A DNA stretch of 64,000 nucleotides from Gaiellasilicea sp963806955. Its GTDB lineage: Bacteria > Actinomycetota > Thermoleophilia > Gaiellales > Gaiellaceae. The stretch covers positions 62,001 to 126,000 of the forward strand of contig CAWDZG010000001.1 in assembly GCA_963806955.1 (NCBI GenBank), written 5' to 3'. A program made the position numbers and the translations under genes. Shown piece by piece: positions 34,980-45,379 of the stretch. Numbering within the stretch: the stretch's first letter is position 1; each line of letters starts with the position of its first letter. The notes below the pieces were generated by a model that was not told the origin of the DNA, searched no databases, and saw only the letters and a list, made by a program, of their open reading frames with translations.

Positions 34980-35312
34980 ATGCAGGCGCTCCCGATCGGT
35001 GAAGCCGCCAGCCACACCGGCTGGTCGGCACGAATGCTGCGGTATCTCGAGTCCGTCGGGCTCGTCGTGCCGACGCGTACGGATGCCGGCTATCGCGTCT
35101 ACGGCGAGGCGGAGCTCCTGCAGCTCAAGGACCTGCGGTTGCTGCGTGAGCAGTTCGGGCTCGAGCTGGACGAGGTCGCGTTCGCGGCCCGGCTCCGGCG
35201 CGAGCCGGCTCTCCGCACTGCCCTCGACGCCTGGATGCACTCGGCCGGGCCGGGCGCCGGCTGGGTCGAGTGGGAACAGCGAAAGCACGAGCGGCTGATC
35301 TCGGCCGCCTAA
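34980..35312 (+). CDS. MerR-family transcriptional regulator
   Basis: The 110-aa protein is a MerR winged helix-turn-helix: LPIGEAASHTGWSARMLRYL, ESVGLVVPTRTDAGYRVYGE, ELLQLKDLRLLREQFGLELDE. The short C-terminal part ends GWVEWEQRKHERLISAA with no obvious effector domain or metal Cys, as in short stress-type MerR proteins. It is read just ahead of ahcY (13 nt) and probably controls itself and the ahcY-mtnA genes through the upstream dyad; the signal is unknown. ATG 34980 was chosen over TTG 34971 because the latter lies within the operator. Confidence 0.88.
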   Translation: MQALPIGEAASHTGWSARMLRYLESVGLVVPTRTDAGYRVYGEAELLQLKDLRLLREQFGLELDEVAFAARLRREPALRTALDAWMHSAGPGAGWVEWEQRKHERLISAA

Positions 35313-35325
35313 TCGAAGGGATCGA

Positions 35326-36594
35326 ATGGCTACGACAAAGCGATATGACGTGAAGGATCTCGCGCTCGCCCCCGAGGGCGTGCGGCGGATCGAGTGGGCC
35401 GACCGGCAGATGCCGGTGCTCGCCGCGATTCGCGAGCGCTTCGAGGCCGACAAGCCGCTCGACGGCTATCGGATCTCCGCCTGCTTGCACGTGACGACCG
35501 AGACGGCGAACCTGATGCGCACGCTCCAGGCGGGTGGCGCGGATGTCGTCATCTGCGCCTCGAACCCGCTCTCGACTCAGGACGATGTCGCCGCGGCGCT
35601 CGTCGACGAGTACGGGATCTCGGCCTTCGCGATCAAGGGCGAGGACAACGACTCCTACTACCAGCACATCGAGGCAGCGGTCGACCACAAGCCGCACATC
35701 ACGATGGACGACGGCGCCGACGTGATCGGCGTCCTCCACACGGCTCGCCGTGAGCAGCTCGGCGACGTGATCGCCGGCACGGAGGAGACGACCACGGGCG
35801 TGATCCGGTTGAAGGCGCTCGAGCGCGACGGCAAGCTGGCGTTCCCGGTCGTCGCGGTCAACGAGGCGAAGACCAAGCACCTGTTCGACAACCGCTACGG
35901 CACGGGCCAGTCGACGCTCGACGGGATCATCCGCGCCACCAACGTCCTGCTCGCCGGGCGCACGTTCGTCGTCGCCGGCTACGGCTGGTGCGGCCGCGGC
36001 GTCGCCATGCGTGCGAAGGGCATGGGCGCGAACGTCGTCGTGACCGAGGTCGACCCGATGAAGGCGATCGAGGCCGTCATGGACGGCTTCATGGTGATGA
36101 CGATGGCCGAGGCCGCCAAGATCGGTGACATCTTCGTCACCGCGACCGGCGACAAGTCGGTGATCGCGAAGGGCCACATGGAGCAGATGCGCGACGGCGC
36201 CATCCTCGCCAACACCGGCCACTTCAACGTCGAGATCGAGTTGCCCGCGCTGCGCGCGCTCGCGACCGAGACGCGGCATGCCCGCGAGTTCGTCGAGGAG
36301 TTCACGATGGGCGACGGCCGCCGGATCTACCTGATCGCCGACGGCCGGCTCGTCAACCTCGCCGCGGCCGAAGGCCACCCGGCCCAGGTGATGGACATGT
36401 CCTTCGCCAACCAGGCCCTCTCGGCCGAGTACGTCGTCCAGAACGCGTCCTCGCTCGAGAAGAAGGTCTACGTGGTGCCGGAGGAGATCGACAACGAGAT
36501 CGCGCGGCTGAAGCTCGCGACGATGGGGATCGACATCGACCGGCTCACGGAGGAGCAGGCGAAGTACCTGGCCTCGTGGGACGAGGGGACCTAA
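35326..36594 (+). CDS. ahcY: Adenosylhomocysteinase
   Basis: SAH hydrolase splits S-adenosylhomocysteine into adenosine and homocysteine. The 422-aa protein has ACLHVTTETANLMRTLQAGG, SNPLSTQDDVAAAL, the NAD motif FVVAGYGWCGRGVAMRAKGM and the C-terminal VVPEEIDNEIARLKLATMGI. It lacks the roughly 40-residue insertion of the plant/bacterial long form and so belongs to the short type. Close coupling to mtnA joins SAM recycling with methylthioribose salvage. Confidence 0.97.
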   Translation: MATTKRYDVKDLALAPEGVRRIEWADRQMPVLAAIRERFEADKPLDGYRISACLHVTTETANLMRTLQAGGADVVICASNPLSTQDDVAAALVDEYGISAFAIKGEDNDSYYQHIEAAVDHKPHITMDDGADVIGVLHTARREQLGDVIAGTEETTTGVIRLKALERDGKLAFPVVAVNEAKTKHLFDNRYGTGQSTLDGIIRATNVLLAGRTFVVAGYGWCGRGVAMRAKGMGANVVVTEVDPMKAIEAVMDGFMVMTMAEAAKIGDIFVTATGDKSVIAKGHMEQMRDGAILANTGHFNVEIELPALRALATETRHAREFVEEFTMGDGRRIYLIADGRLVNLAAAEGHPAQVMDMSFANQALSAEYVVQNASSLEKKVYVVPEEIDNEIARLKLATMGIDIDRLTEEQAKYLASWDEGT

Positions 36595-37538
36595 GCCCCC
36601 AGCGCATCGCTCGTCTGGAAGCCGGCGCCGTCGTACTGCTCGACCAGCGCCGGCTTCCGGACGAGGAAGTCGAGCTCCGCTGCGAGTCGGCCGCTGAGGT
36701 GGCAGAGGCGATCCGGACGCTCGCGGTGCGCGGCGCGCCGGCGATCGGCGTCGCCGCCGCGTACGGCTACGCCCTGGCGGCCGAGCGTGGGGAGGACCTC
36801 GCCGAGGCCTACCGCGTGCTCGCGGAGTCTCGGCCGACGGCGGTCAATCTCGTCTGGGCGCTCGAACAGCTACGCGACGACCCCACGCCCGAGCGGGCGC
36901 GGGCGCTCCACGAAGAAGAGGTGGAGCGGTGTCGGCGCATGGCGGCTCACGCCGCGGCGCTCTTCGGAACGGGGACGCGGGCGCTGACGCACTGCAACGC
37001 GGGCGGGCTCGCGACCGGGGGCTACGGCTCCGCGGTCGGGGCGCTGCGGGCCGCGTGGGAGCGAGGACTGCTGGCGCACGTCTGGGTCGACGAGACCCGG
37101 CCGCTCCTCCAGGGCTCGCGCCTGACCGCCTGGGAGCTCGACGCGCTCGGCGTCCCGCACGCGGTGATCGCCGACTCGGCGGCCGCTCACCTGATGAGCA
37201 GGGGCGAGGTCGACTGCGTCGTCACCGGTGCCGACCGGATCGCGGCGAACGGCGACACCGCGAACAAGATCGGCACGTATGGTCTCGCCGTGTCCGCGGC
37301 CCATCACGGCATCCCGCTCTACGTCGTCGCCCCGACCTCGACGATCGATCCGGCGACGGCGACAGGGGCCGGCATCCCGATCGAGGAGCGTGACGGTGCG
37401 GAGCTGTCCACGCGCTTCGCCGCGCACAATCCTGCGTTCGACGTGACGCCGGCGGGGCTGATCGCGGCGATCGTGACCGAGGACGGGGTGCACCGAGAGC
37501 CGTACGCCGCCTCGTTGCCGGGGGTGCGCCGCCCGTGA
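36576..37538 (+). CDS. mtnA: S-methyl-5-thioribose-1-phosphate isomerase
   Basis: The enzyme isomerises MTR-1-P to MTRu-1-P in methionine salvage. Signatures are LAVRGAPAIGVAAAYGYALA, LTHCNAGGLATGGYGSAVG with the catalytic Cys, VDETRPLLQGSRLTAWEL, VVTGADRIAANGDTANKIGT with the catalytic Asp, and VAPTSTID. GTG 36576 lies inside the end of ahcY (19-bp overlap). A start further in is possible, since the first 8 residues are not conserved-looking. Length is 320 aa. Confidence 0.94.
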   Translation: MGRGDLSPQRIARLEAGAVVLLDQRRLPDEEVELRCESAAEVAEAIRTLAVRGAPAIGVAAAYGYALAAERGEDLAEAYRVLAESRPTAVNLVWALEQLRDDPTPERARALHEEEVERCRRMAAHAAALFGTGTRALTHCNAGGLATGGYGSAVGALRAAWERGLLAHVWVDETRPLLQGSRLTAWELDALGVPHAVIADSAAAHLMSRGEVDCVVTGADRIAANGDTANKIGTYGLAVSAAHHGIPLYVVAPTSTIDPATATGAGIPIEERDGAELSTRFAAHNPAFDVTPAGLIAAIVTEDGVHREPYAASLPGVRRP

Positions 37539-38305
37539 AGGCGATCATCCTCGCCGGCGGCTACGCGACGCGGCTGCAGCCCCTCACCGACGACTTGTCG
37601 AAGTGCCTGCTCCCCGTCGGCGGCAAGCCGATGGTGGACTGGATCCTCGAGCGGATCGAGCAGGTCGAGGAGATCGACCAGGTGCACGTGGTCACGAACA
37701 GCCGCTTCGCGCGCGACTTCGAGCACTGGGCGATGTTCAAGGACGGCGTCACCGTCCACGACGACGGCACGAGCTCGAACGAGGACCGGCTCGGCGCGAT
37801 GGGCGACGTCGCCTTCACGCTCGAGCACGCCGGGATCGACGACGACGTGCTCGTGATCGCCGGCGACAACCTGTTCGATTACGACCTCGGGGACTACGTC
37901 GCGTTCTGGCGCGCGAAGGAGGTCGCGAGCGCCGTCGCGGTGCACGACGTCGGCGACCTGCGCCTGGCGTCGCAGTACGGGATCGTGGACGTCGCGGGCG
38001 ACGACCGGATCACCGCGTTCGTCGAGAAGCCGGAGCAGCCGCCGAGCACGCTCGCGGCGACGGCCACCTACATCTATCACCGCGAGCACGTCCCGCTCGT
38101 GCAGCGCTACCTGGCGGAGGGCAACGCCCCAGACCAGGCCGGCAGCTTCGTCGCCTGGCTGCTCGAGCGCGAGCCCGTCTACGCCTACTGGTTCACGGGT
38201 GTCTGGCTCGACATCGGCGATCGCGAGCAACTGCTCGGCGCCGACAATCTGCTCCGCCGCGCGCAGGGCCTGCCCGAGCGCGACGTCTACGAGCTCGAGA
38301 TCTAG
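37535..38305 (+). CDS. Sugar-1-phosphate nucleotidyltransferase (short form)
   Basis: The protein begins MKAIILAGGYATRLQPLTDD, then SKCLLPVGGKPMVDWILER, VIAGDNLFDYDLGDY, ITAFVEKPEQPPS and YWFTGVWLDIGDREQLLGAD. It has only the Rossmann-like catalytic domain (256 aa), as in RfbA/RmlA-type thymidylyltransferases. GTG overlaps the mtnA TGA. It is a second NDP-sugar synthase near the LCP cluster. Confidence 0.9.
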   Translation: MKAIILAGGYATRLQPLTDDLSKCLLPVGGKPMVDWILERIEQVEEIDQVHVVTNSRFARDFEHWAMFKDGVTVHDDGTSSNEDRLGAMGDVAFTLEHAGIDDDVLVIAGDNLFDYDLGDYVAFWRAKEVASAVAVHDVGDLRLASQYGIVDVAGDDRITAFVEKPEQPPSTLAATATYIYHREHVPLVQRYLAEGNAPDQAGSFVAWLLEREPVYAYWFTGVWLDIGDREQLLGADNLLRRAQGLPERDVYELEI

Positions 38306-38349
38306 CGAATCGTCGCACTCCGGGCACACCTCTGTGGCAGGTGTCCGCG

Positions 38350-38355
38350 TACGGT
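38350..38355 (+). promoter_or_regulatory. -10 hexamer TACGGT before the ComF-like gene
   Basis: TACGGT ends 6 nt before GTG 38362 and there is no Shine-Dalgarno, so the mRNA is probably leaderless. This decides the start at 38362 over the in-frame GTG at 38341. Confidence 0.45.
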
Positions 38356-38361
38356 CGAGGC

Positions 38362-39021
38362 GTGCTGCTCGACGTCCTGTTCCCGAGACGCTGTGCCGCC
38401 TGCGATCTCCCCGGGGCAGGGCTCTGTGAGGCCTGCCGCGACTCCCTGATCCGACTTGTTCCGCCACTCTGTGCTCGCTGCGGCTCGCCGGGAGCATGGC
38501 CGGTGCAGCGGTGTGCGGAGTGCAGTGGGCGCAGGCTGGCGTTCGCGAGTGCGCGCGCCGCGATCGTCTACGACGGGACGGCGCGCCGGTTCGTCCAGGC
38601 ATGGAAGGAGCGGGGGCAGAGACGGCTCGCCCGGGAAGCCGCCGCTCTCGTGGTCGAGACGCTCGCTCGGCCCGACGTGTCCTCGCTCGCGTATGTCCCG
38701 TCCGATCCGGGGCGGACGCGCACGCGGGGATTCCGGCCGGCCGAGTTGCTCGCGCGGGAGCTCGGGGGCGCGTGGGGGCTGCCGGTCGAGTCGCTGGTGC
38801 GCCGGACGCGGTCGGTCGAGCGGCAGCGGGGTCTCGGCCTGCAGGAGCGCCGTCGCAACGTCCGCGGCGTGTTCGCCTCCGGCCGTCCGGCGCCGCGGCT
38901 GGTCTGCCTCGTCGACGACGTCTACACGAGTGGTGCCACCGTGGCTGCCGCAGCCTCGGCGCTCCGGCAGGGCGGGGCTCGCAGGGTGGAGGTGGTGACG
39001 TTCGCACGGGCGGTGCGCTAG
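38362..39021 (+). CDS. ComF-family phosphoribosyltransferase-like protein
   Basis: The N-terminus has a four-Cys zinc pair (RRCAACDLPGAGLCEACRDS and LCARCGSPG ... RCAECSG) followed by the PRT domain: FVQAWKERGQRRLAREAA, YVPSDPGRTRTRGFRPAELL, RQRGLGLQERRRNVRGVF and the PRPP loop LVCLVDDVYTSGATVAAAA. ComF proteins act in DNA uptake in some bacteria, but homologues are widespread and no other competence gene is here. Length is 219 aa. Confidence 0.9.
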   Translation: MLLDVLFPRRCAACDLPGAGLCEACRDSLIRLVPPLCARCGSPGAWPVQRCAECSGRRLAFASARAAIVYDGTARRFVQAWKERGQRRLAREAAALVVETLARPDVSSLAYVPSDPGRTRTRGFRPAELLARELGGAWGLPVESLVRRTRSVERQRGLGLQERRRNVRGVFASGRPAPRLVCLVDDVYTSGATVAAAASALRQGGARRVEVVTFARAVR

Positions 39022-39185
39022 CAGGCGACAATTCAGCGCGGCGACGGCCTGGGCGGCCCGCGCGTTCGAGTGCGGCCGCGGCCTGCTACCTCGCGGGGTA
39101 CAGCAACGTGCTCCGCGTCTGAGCGCGGCCGCTGCCGGGACGGGTCGGTTACCCTGAGAGTCCACCCCCGGATTGAGGAGGCGCG

Positions 39186-39734
39186 ATGCGACTCGAGGTC
39201 AAAGGCCGAAACGTCGAGGTCAGCGATTCGATCCGGAGGTATGTGGAGGAGAAGCTCGACAAGCTCGAGCGGCAGCTTCCCGACGGGCCGACCCAGATCG
39301 AGGTGGAGCTCACGCTCGAGACGAATCCGTCGATCGCGGACGACCACGTGGCCGAGGCGACCGTCTGGACGAAGGGCTCGACGCTGCGTGCGTGCGAGCG
39401 CTCGGCCGGGTTCGAGGCGTCGATCGACCTCCTCGCGGACAAGCTCGAGCGCCAGGTGAAGCGCTACAAGGAAAAGCGCAGCCGGCGCGAGACCGGTCGG
39501 CGCGCGAACGGGCACCTGCAGGAGGAGCCGAGCTTCTCCGATGTCCAGCTCGAGCGGATGATCGTGAAGTCCAAGCAGTTCGACCTGCAGCCGCTGACCC
39601 CGGAGGAGGCGACGGTCGAGCTGGAGCTGATCGGCCACGACTTCTTCGTCTTCCAGAACGTCGACACCGGCGAGACGAACGTCGTCTACCGCCGCCGCGC
39701 GGGCGCGTACGGATTGATCGAGCCGCAGGCCTGA
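39186..39734 (+). CDS. hpf: Long-form ribosome hibernation promoting factor
   Basis: The N-domain MRLEVKGRNVEVSDSIRRYV through VEEKLDKLERQL, with KLERQVKRYKEK, binds the 30S decoding site. A linker leads to the C-terminal dimerisation domain IVKSKQFDLQPLTPEEA, LELIGHDFFVFQNVDTGETN and VVYRRRAGAYGLI. At 182 aa it is the long form that makes 100S dimers. GAGGAG precedes ATG 39186 and TACCCT lies about 30 nt upstream, so this gene has a conventional leader. Confidence 0.95.
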   Translation: MRLEVKGRNVEVSDSIRRYVEEKLDKLERQLPDGPTQIEVELTLETNPSIADDHVAEATVWTKGSTLRACERSAGFEASIDLLADKLERQVKRYKEKRSRRETGRRANGHLQEEPSFSDVQLERMIVKSKQFDLQPLTPEEATVELELIGHDFFVFQNVDTGETNVVYRRRAGAYGLIEPQA

Positions 39735-40204
39735 TGCCGTTCCGGCGGCGCGAAGAGCCGCTGCACGAGCGGCTCGCCCGCGAAGGCGGGCTCGGCGGCT
39801 TCACGCCGCACGACGCGCGACCGCGCTGGGGCGAGGTCGGCATCCACGGGATCCACCGGCAGCGTGAGTGGGACGTCGTCGCGAGCGTCGAGGCGGACGG
39901 CATCCCCGGCGGGGAGGTGCACTTCTGCGCCCTGCCCGACGGAACGCTCGTCGTCGACGAGGACGTGCCGGACGGCGCGCTGATCCCGCTCGCCGAGGCC
40001 GTCGAAGGATCCCTGCAGCCGCCGTACCGTGCCGAGGCGGTCCGGCGCGGCGAGCGCATCTGGGCGGTTGCGGCGCGCACGATCGAGGTGCGCGAGCTGC
40101 CGGGCACGATCGCGGACGAGCTCGAGCTCGTCGAGGACGGCCAGGTCACGATCGGGCGCCGGCTCGACGGCGACTTCTTTGAGGTCGAGGTGACGGCGCT
40201 CTAG
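39734..40204 (+). CDS. Conserved protein of unknown function, coupled to hpf
   Basis: ATG 39734 shares a base with the hpf TGA. The 156-aa soluble protein starts with a charged segment (MPFRRREEPLHERLAREGGL), then RPRWGEVGIHGIHRQREWD and a beta-rich part (EVHFCALPDGTLVVDEDVPD, IWAVAARTIEVRELPG, DGDFFEVEVTAL). No catalytic motif stands out. Coupling to hpf suggests expression in stationary phase. Confidence 0.75.
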   Translation: MPFRRREEPLHERLAREGGLGGFTPHDARPRWGEVGIHGIHRQREWDVVASVEADGIPGGEVHFCALPDGTLVVDEDVPDGALIPLAEAVEGSLQPPYRAEAVRRGERIWAVAARTIEVRELPGTIADELELVEDGQVTIGRRLDGDFFEVEVTAL

Positions 40205-41109
40205 CGCAGGCTGACGGTGCGACCGGCGCCGATGCCGAGCCGCCCGCTCTCGAGCTGCGCGAACGCCCCCGGCGCGACGACGCCGCCGGAGCCCGAGTCG
40301 AGGTCGAACGTGCTCACCTTCCCGGCGCGCAGGATCGCGGCGCGGTCGCCTTCCGCGTCGGCGAGGCGGGCGCCCGCCACGAGCGAGTACATGGCGATCC
40401 GCTTGCCGCGGAGCTCGAGCGTCCTCCCGTGCTGCACGACGATGTCGCCCCGGGCGAGCCGCACCTCGGAGATCTCGCTGCCGAACTCCTCGCGCCGGAG
40501 CACCCGGCCGCTCGCGTCGAGCACCGTGACAGTGCCGCCCTCGCTCGCCACGGCCAACTGCCCGGCTCCGGCTGCCAGCCCGACAACGCGGGCCGGCGCC
40601 GTCCAGGCGAAGCGGCGGGCTCCGTTCGAACGCAGAGCGACGACGGTGCGGTCGACCGCGTAGGGCAGCATGTCGCGCCCCGGGGAGGCGTCGCCTTCGC
40701 CGACGACGACCGGCGCCGGCGCGTCCGCATCGCCGCTCACGAGCCGCAGCCGGATCGGGGAGGGCTTCGCCGTCGTGGCGGTCCAGAGGCTCCAGTCGCG
40801 CGTGTTTCCGCCGACGTAGTGCACCCACAGCACCCGGTTCCCTGCGATCGCGAGCCCGGCGATCGCGTTCCCGGTGCTCGTCCGCTGGCAGTGCGTCCTC
40901 CGGCCGAGCTTGGAGACGCCCCGCGTCGCCGTGTTCCAGACGTAGACCCGGTTGCAGTCTCGGGCGGAGAATCCTGTCGCATAGGCGATCCGCACGCCGT
41001 CGGCCGCGAGGGCAGTCACGGGCGCCGGCGCTGCGACCGTCCGCACCGGAGCGGCGACCGCGGCGGGGACGGCGACGAGGACGACGGCCAGGGCGACCAA
41101 TCTGCGCAT
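40201..41109 (-). CDS. Exported beta-propeller-like protein
   Basis: The signal peptide (MRRLVALAVVLVAVPAAVAA) is followed by repeated short beta blades: ADGVRIAYATGFS, NRVLWVHYVGGN, AAGAGQLAVASEGGTVTVLD, LARGDIVVQHGRTLELRG, LESGRLGIGAGRTVSL. This is a WD/PQQ-like propeller of about six blades without a recognised family. Start 41109 was preferred to the upstream ATG 41121 because TATGCT (41122-41117) would overlap that codon but ends 7 nt before 41109. Its 3' end overlaps the hpf-linked gene by 4 bp. Length is 302 aa. Confidence 0.7.
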   Translation of the reverse strand: MRRLVALAVVLVAVPAAVAAPVRTVAAPAPVTALAADGVRIAYATGFSARDCNRVYVWNTATRGVSKLGRRTHCQRTSTGNAIAGLAIAGNRVLWVHYVGGNTRDWSLWTATTAKPSPIRLRLVSGDADAPAPVVVGEGDASPGRDMLPYAVDRTVVALRSNGARRFAWTAPARVVGLAAGAGQLAVASEGGTVTVLDASGRVLRREEFGSEISEVRLARGDIVVQHGRTLELRGKRIAMYSLVAGARLADAEGDRAAILRAGKVSTFDLDSGSGGVVAPGAFAQLESGRLGIGAGRTVSLR

Positions 41110-41116
41110 GCGCGCG

Positions 41117-41181
41117 AGCATAGTCCCGAGCTGTTAGCCGTCCGTGAAGCCGAGGTGAAGACCCTTCCGAGCGGCTACCCT
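41117..41181. promoter_or_regulatory. Divergent promoters of the propeller gene and secA
   Basis: Minus-strand TATGCT (41122-41117) ends 7 nt before ATG 41109. Plus-strand TACCCT (41176-41181) ends 6 nt before the secA ATG 41188. Both positions fit leaderless mRNAs. No TTGACA-like -35 is evident for either. Confidence 0.5.
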
Positions 41182-41187
41182 ACGTCG

Positions 41188-43843
<2,656 letters not shown>

Positions 43844-43861
43844 CCGTCGCTTGACCACCGC

Positions 43862-44131
43862 TCAGTCGCCGTCTCGCAGCCACCCTTCGCGATAGCTGAC
43901 CCACTTCGACCTCGGCAGACCGGCATGAGCCTCGGCGTACGCCTCCGCGACTTCGTGGTCTCGCGGTCGACGCTGGCCCGTAGTTGGCCGCCGCTTCGCA
44001 CACCAGGTAGACGATCCCGCCGCCGACGCCTCGCCGGCGGTGATACAGCGCCGGGCGTTCACGACGAACCAGCCCTCTCCATCCGTCACAAGGCCGTTCT
44101 TGCTCATCCGGAGAGGCGCTTCGGGAATCAC
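43862..44131 (-). pseudogene. Cupin gene remnant with the catalytic core deleted
   Basis: The frame starts IPEAPLRMSKNGLVTDGEGWFVVNAR, like the opening of a small actinobacterial cupin family, and ends DHEVAEAYAEAHAGLPRSKW then YREGWLRDGD, like the family's closing segment. The roughly 90-residue beta-barrel between them, with the metal His residues, is missing. A second frame gives LYHRRRGVGGGIVYLVCEA in the junction, so the remnant also carries a frameshift. The product (89 aa) cannot form a cupin barrel. It fills most of the gap between secA and prfB, where I see nothing else. The family match is from memory, hence moderate confidence. Confidence 0.5.
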
Positions 44132-44162
44132 CGTTCGGGAGTGTGGCAGACGTGTTAGCCGC

Positions 44163-44168
44163 TAGCAT
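44163..44168 (+). promoter_or_regulatory. -10 hexamer TAGCAT before prfB
   Basis: TAGCAT ends 6 nt before GTG 44175 with no Shine-Dalgarno, fitting a leaderless prfB mRNA. Confidence 0.5.
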
Positions 44169-44174
44169 CGACGC

Positions 44175-45279
44175 GTGTCCGAGACCGCGATCCCGCTCGA
44201 CCAGCAGCTCGAAGAGATCAGAGCCCAGCTTGCCTGGGTTCGTGATTACCTTTGACCCCGACGCCGTAGCAGCGCGCGTCACCGAGCTCGAGGCAGAGCT
44301 GGGGGAGCCCGGCTTCTGGGACGACCAGGCCCGCGCCACCGCAGTCTCCACCGAGCACTCACGCCTGTCCAAGCGCCTCGAGCGCTACCAGCGCCTGCAG
44401 GGTGAGCACGACGACGCCGCCGAGCTGCTCGAGCTGGAGCCCGAGCTCTCGGCCGATATCGAGGCGCAGCTGCAGCCGCTGCGGCACGAGCTCGAGCGTC
44501 TCCAGGAGGACGCGCTCTTCGACGGCGAGTACGACGCCGGCGATGCCGTCGTCTCGATCCACGCGGGCGCGGGTGGCACCGACGCGCAGGACTGGGCCGA
44601 GATGCTGCTGCGGATGTACCTGCGCTGGACGTCCGACCGCGGCTTCCAGTCCGAGCTCGTCGAGGCGAGCCCGGGCGAGGAGGCGGGGCTGAAGTCGGCG
44701 ACGTTGACCGTGAAGGGCGAGAACGCCTACGGCTTGTTCAAGGCCGAGCGCGGCGTCCACCGGCTCGTCCGCCAGAGCCCCTTCGACAGCGCCCACCGCC
44801 GCCACACGGCCTTCGCGCAGGTCGTGATCGCACCGCTGCTTCCCGACGAGAGCGCGGTCGAGATCGACGAGAGCGACCTACGCATCGACACCTACCGCGC
44901 CTCCGGCGCAGGCGGCCAGCACGTGAACAAGACCGACTCGGCCGTCCGGATCACGCATCTGCCGACGGGGATCGTCGTCCAGTGCCAGAACGAGCGCTCC
45001 CAGACGTCGAACAAGCAGACAGCGCTGCGGATCCTGCGGTCGCGGCTCGTCGAGCTGCAAGAGGAGGAGCGGGAGGCGGAGCTCGCGAAGGAGCGGGGCG
45101 CCGCGCAGGACATCGGCTTCGGGAGTCAAATCCGCAGTTATGTGCTCCATCCCTACCAGCTCGTGAAGGACCTCCGGACGAACTTCGAGGCCGGCAACGC
45201 CCAGGGTGTCCTGGACGGAAACCTCGACGGCTTCGTGCGCGCGTACCTCCTGGCCAAGGCTGCGGGCAACGCCGTCTAG
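44175..45279 (+). CDS. prfB: Peptide chain release factor 2 with programmed +1 frameshift
   Basis: RF2 reads UGA and UAA. Codons 1-26 (VSETAIPLDQQLEEIRAQLA ... VRDYL) end at an in-frame TGA, and synthesis must shift +1 to continue DPDAVAARVTELEAELGEPG. Later motifs are intact: the stop-reading RQSPFDSAHRRHTAF (SPF), the catalytic RASGAGGQHVNKTDSAVRI (GGQ) and IRSYVLHPYQLVKDLRT. After the shift the product has 367 aa, the normal length. The frameshift makes RF2 levels autoregulatory: low RF2 slows stopping at UGA and favours the shift. Confidence 0.95.
44250..44256 (+). promoter_or_regulatory. prfB recoding site CTTTGAC
   Basis: CTT-TGA-C matches the universal prfB slippery site: Leu tRNA slips from CTT to TTT and the next codon becomes GAC. 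The Shine-Dalgarno-like stimulator normally 3 nt upstream is weak here; only GTGA (44242-44245) could pair with the 16S 3' end. Confidence 0.9.
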
Positions 45280-45292
45280 CAGGGGCGTTGGC

Positions 45293-45298
45293 TAGACT
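45293..45298 (+). promoter_or_regulatory. Candidate -10 hexamer TAGACT before ftsE
   Basis: TAGACT lies in the 100-bp gap after prfB. The nearest possible start codons are 46-82 nt downstream, so ftsEX would have a leader. Confidence 0.35.
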
Positions 45299-45379
45299 GG
45301 TGCGCCAGATCCCGGAGCGGCGCGTGGGCTCGCCTGAGCGCCTGTGCCACTTCCCCCTCAGATTCCGGTGACTGAACAG

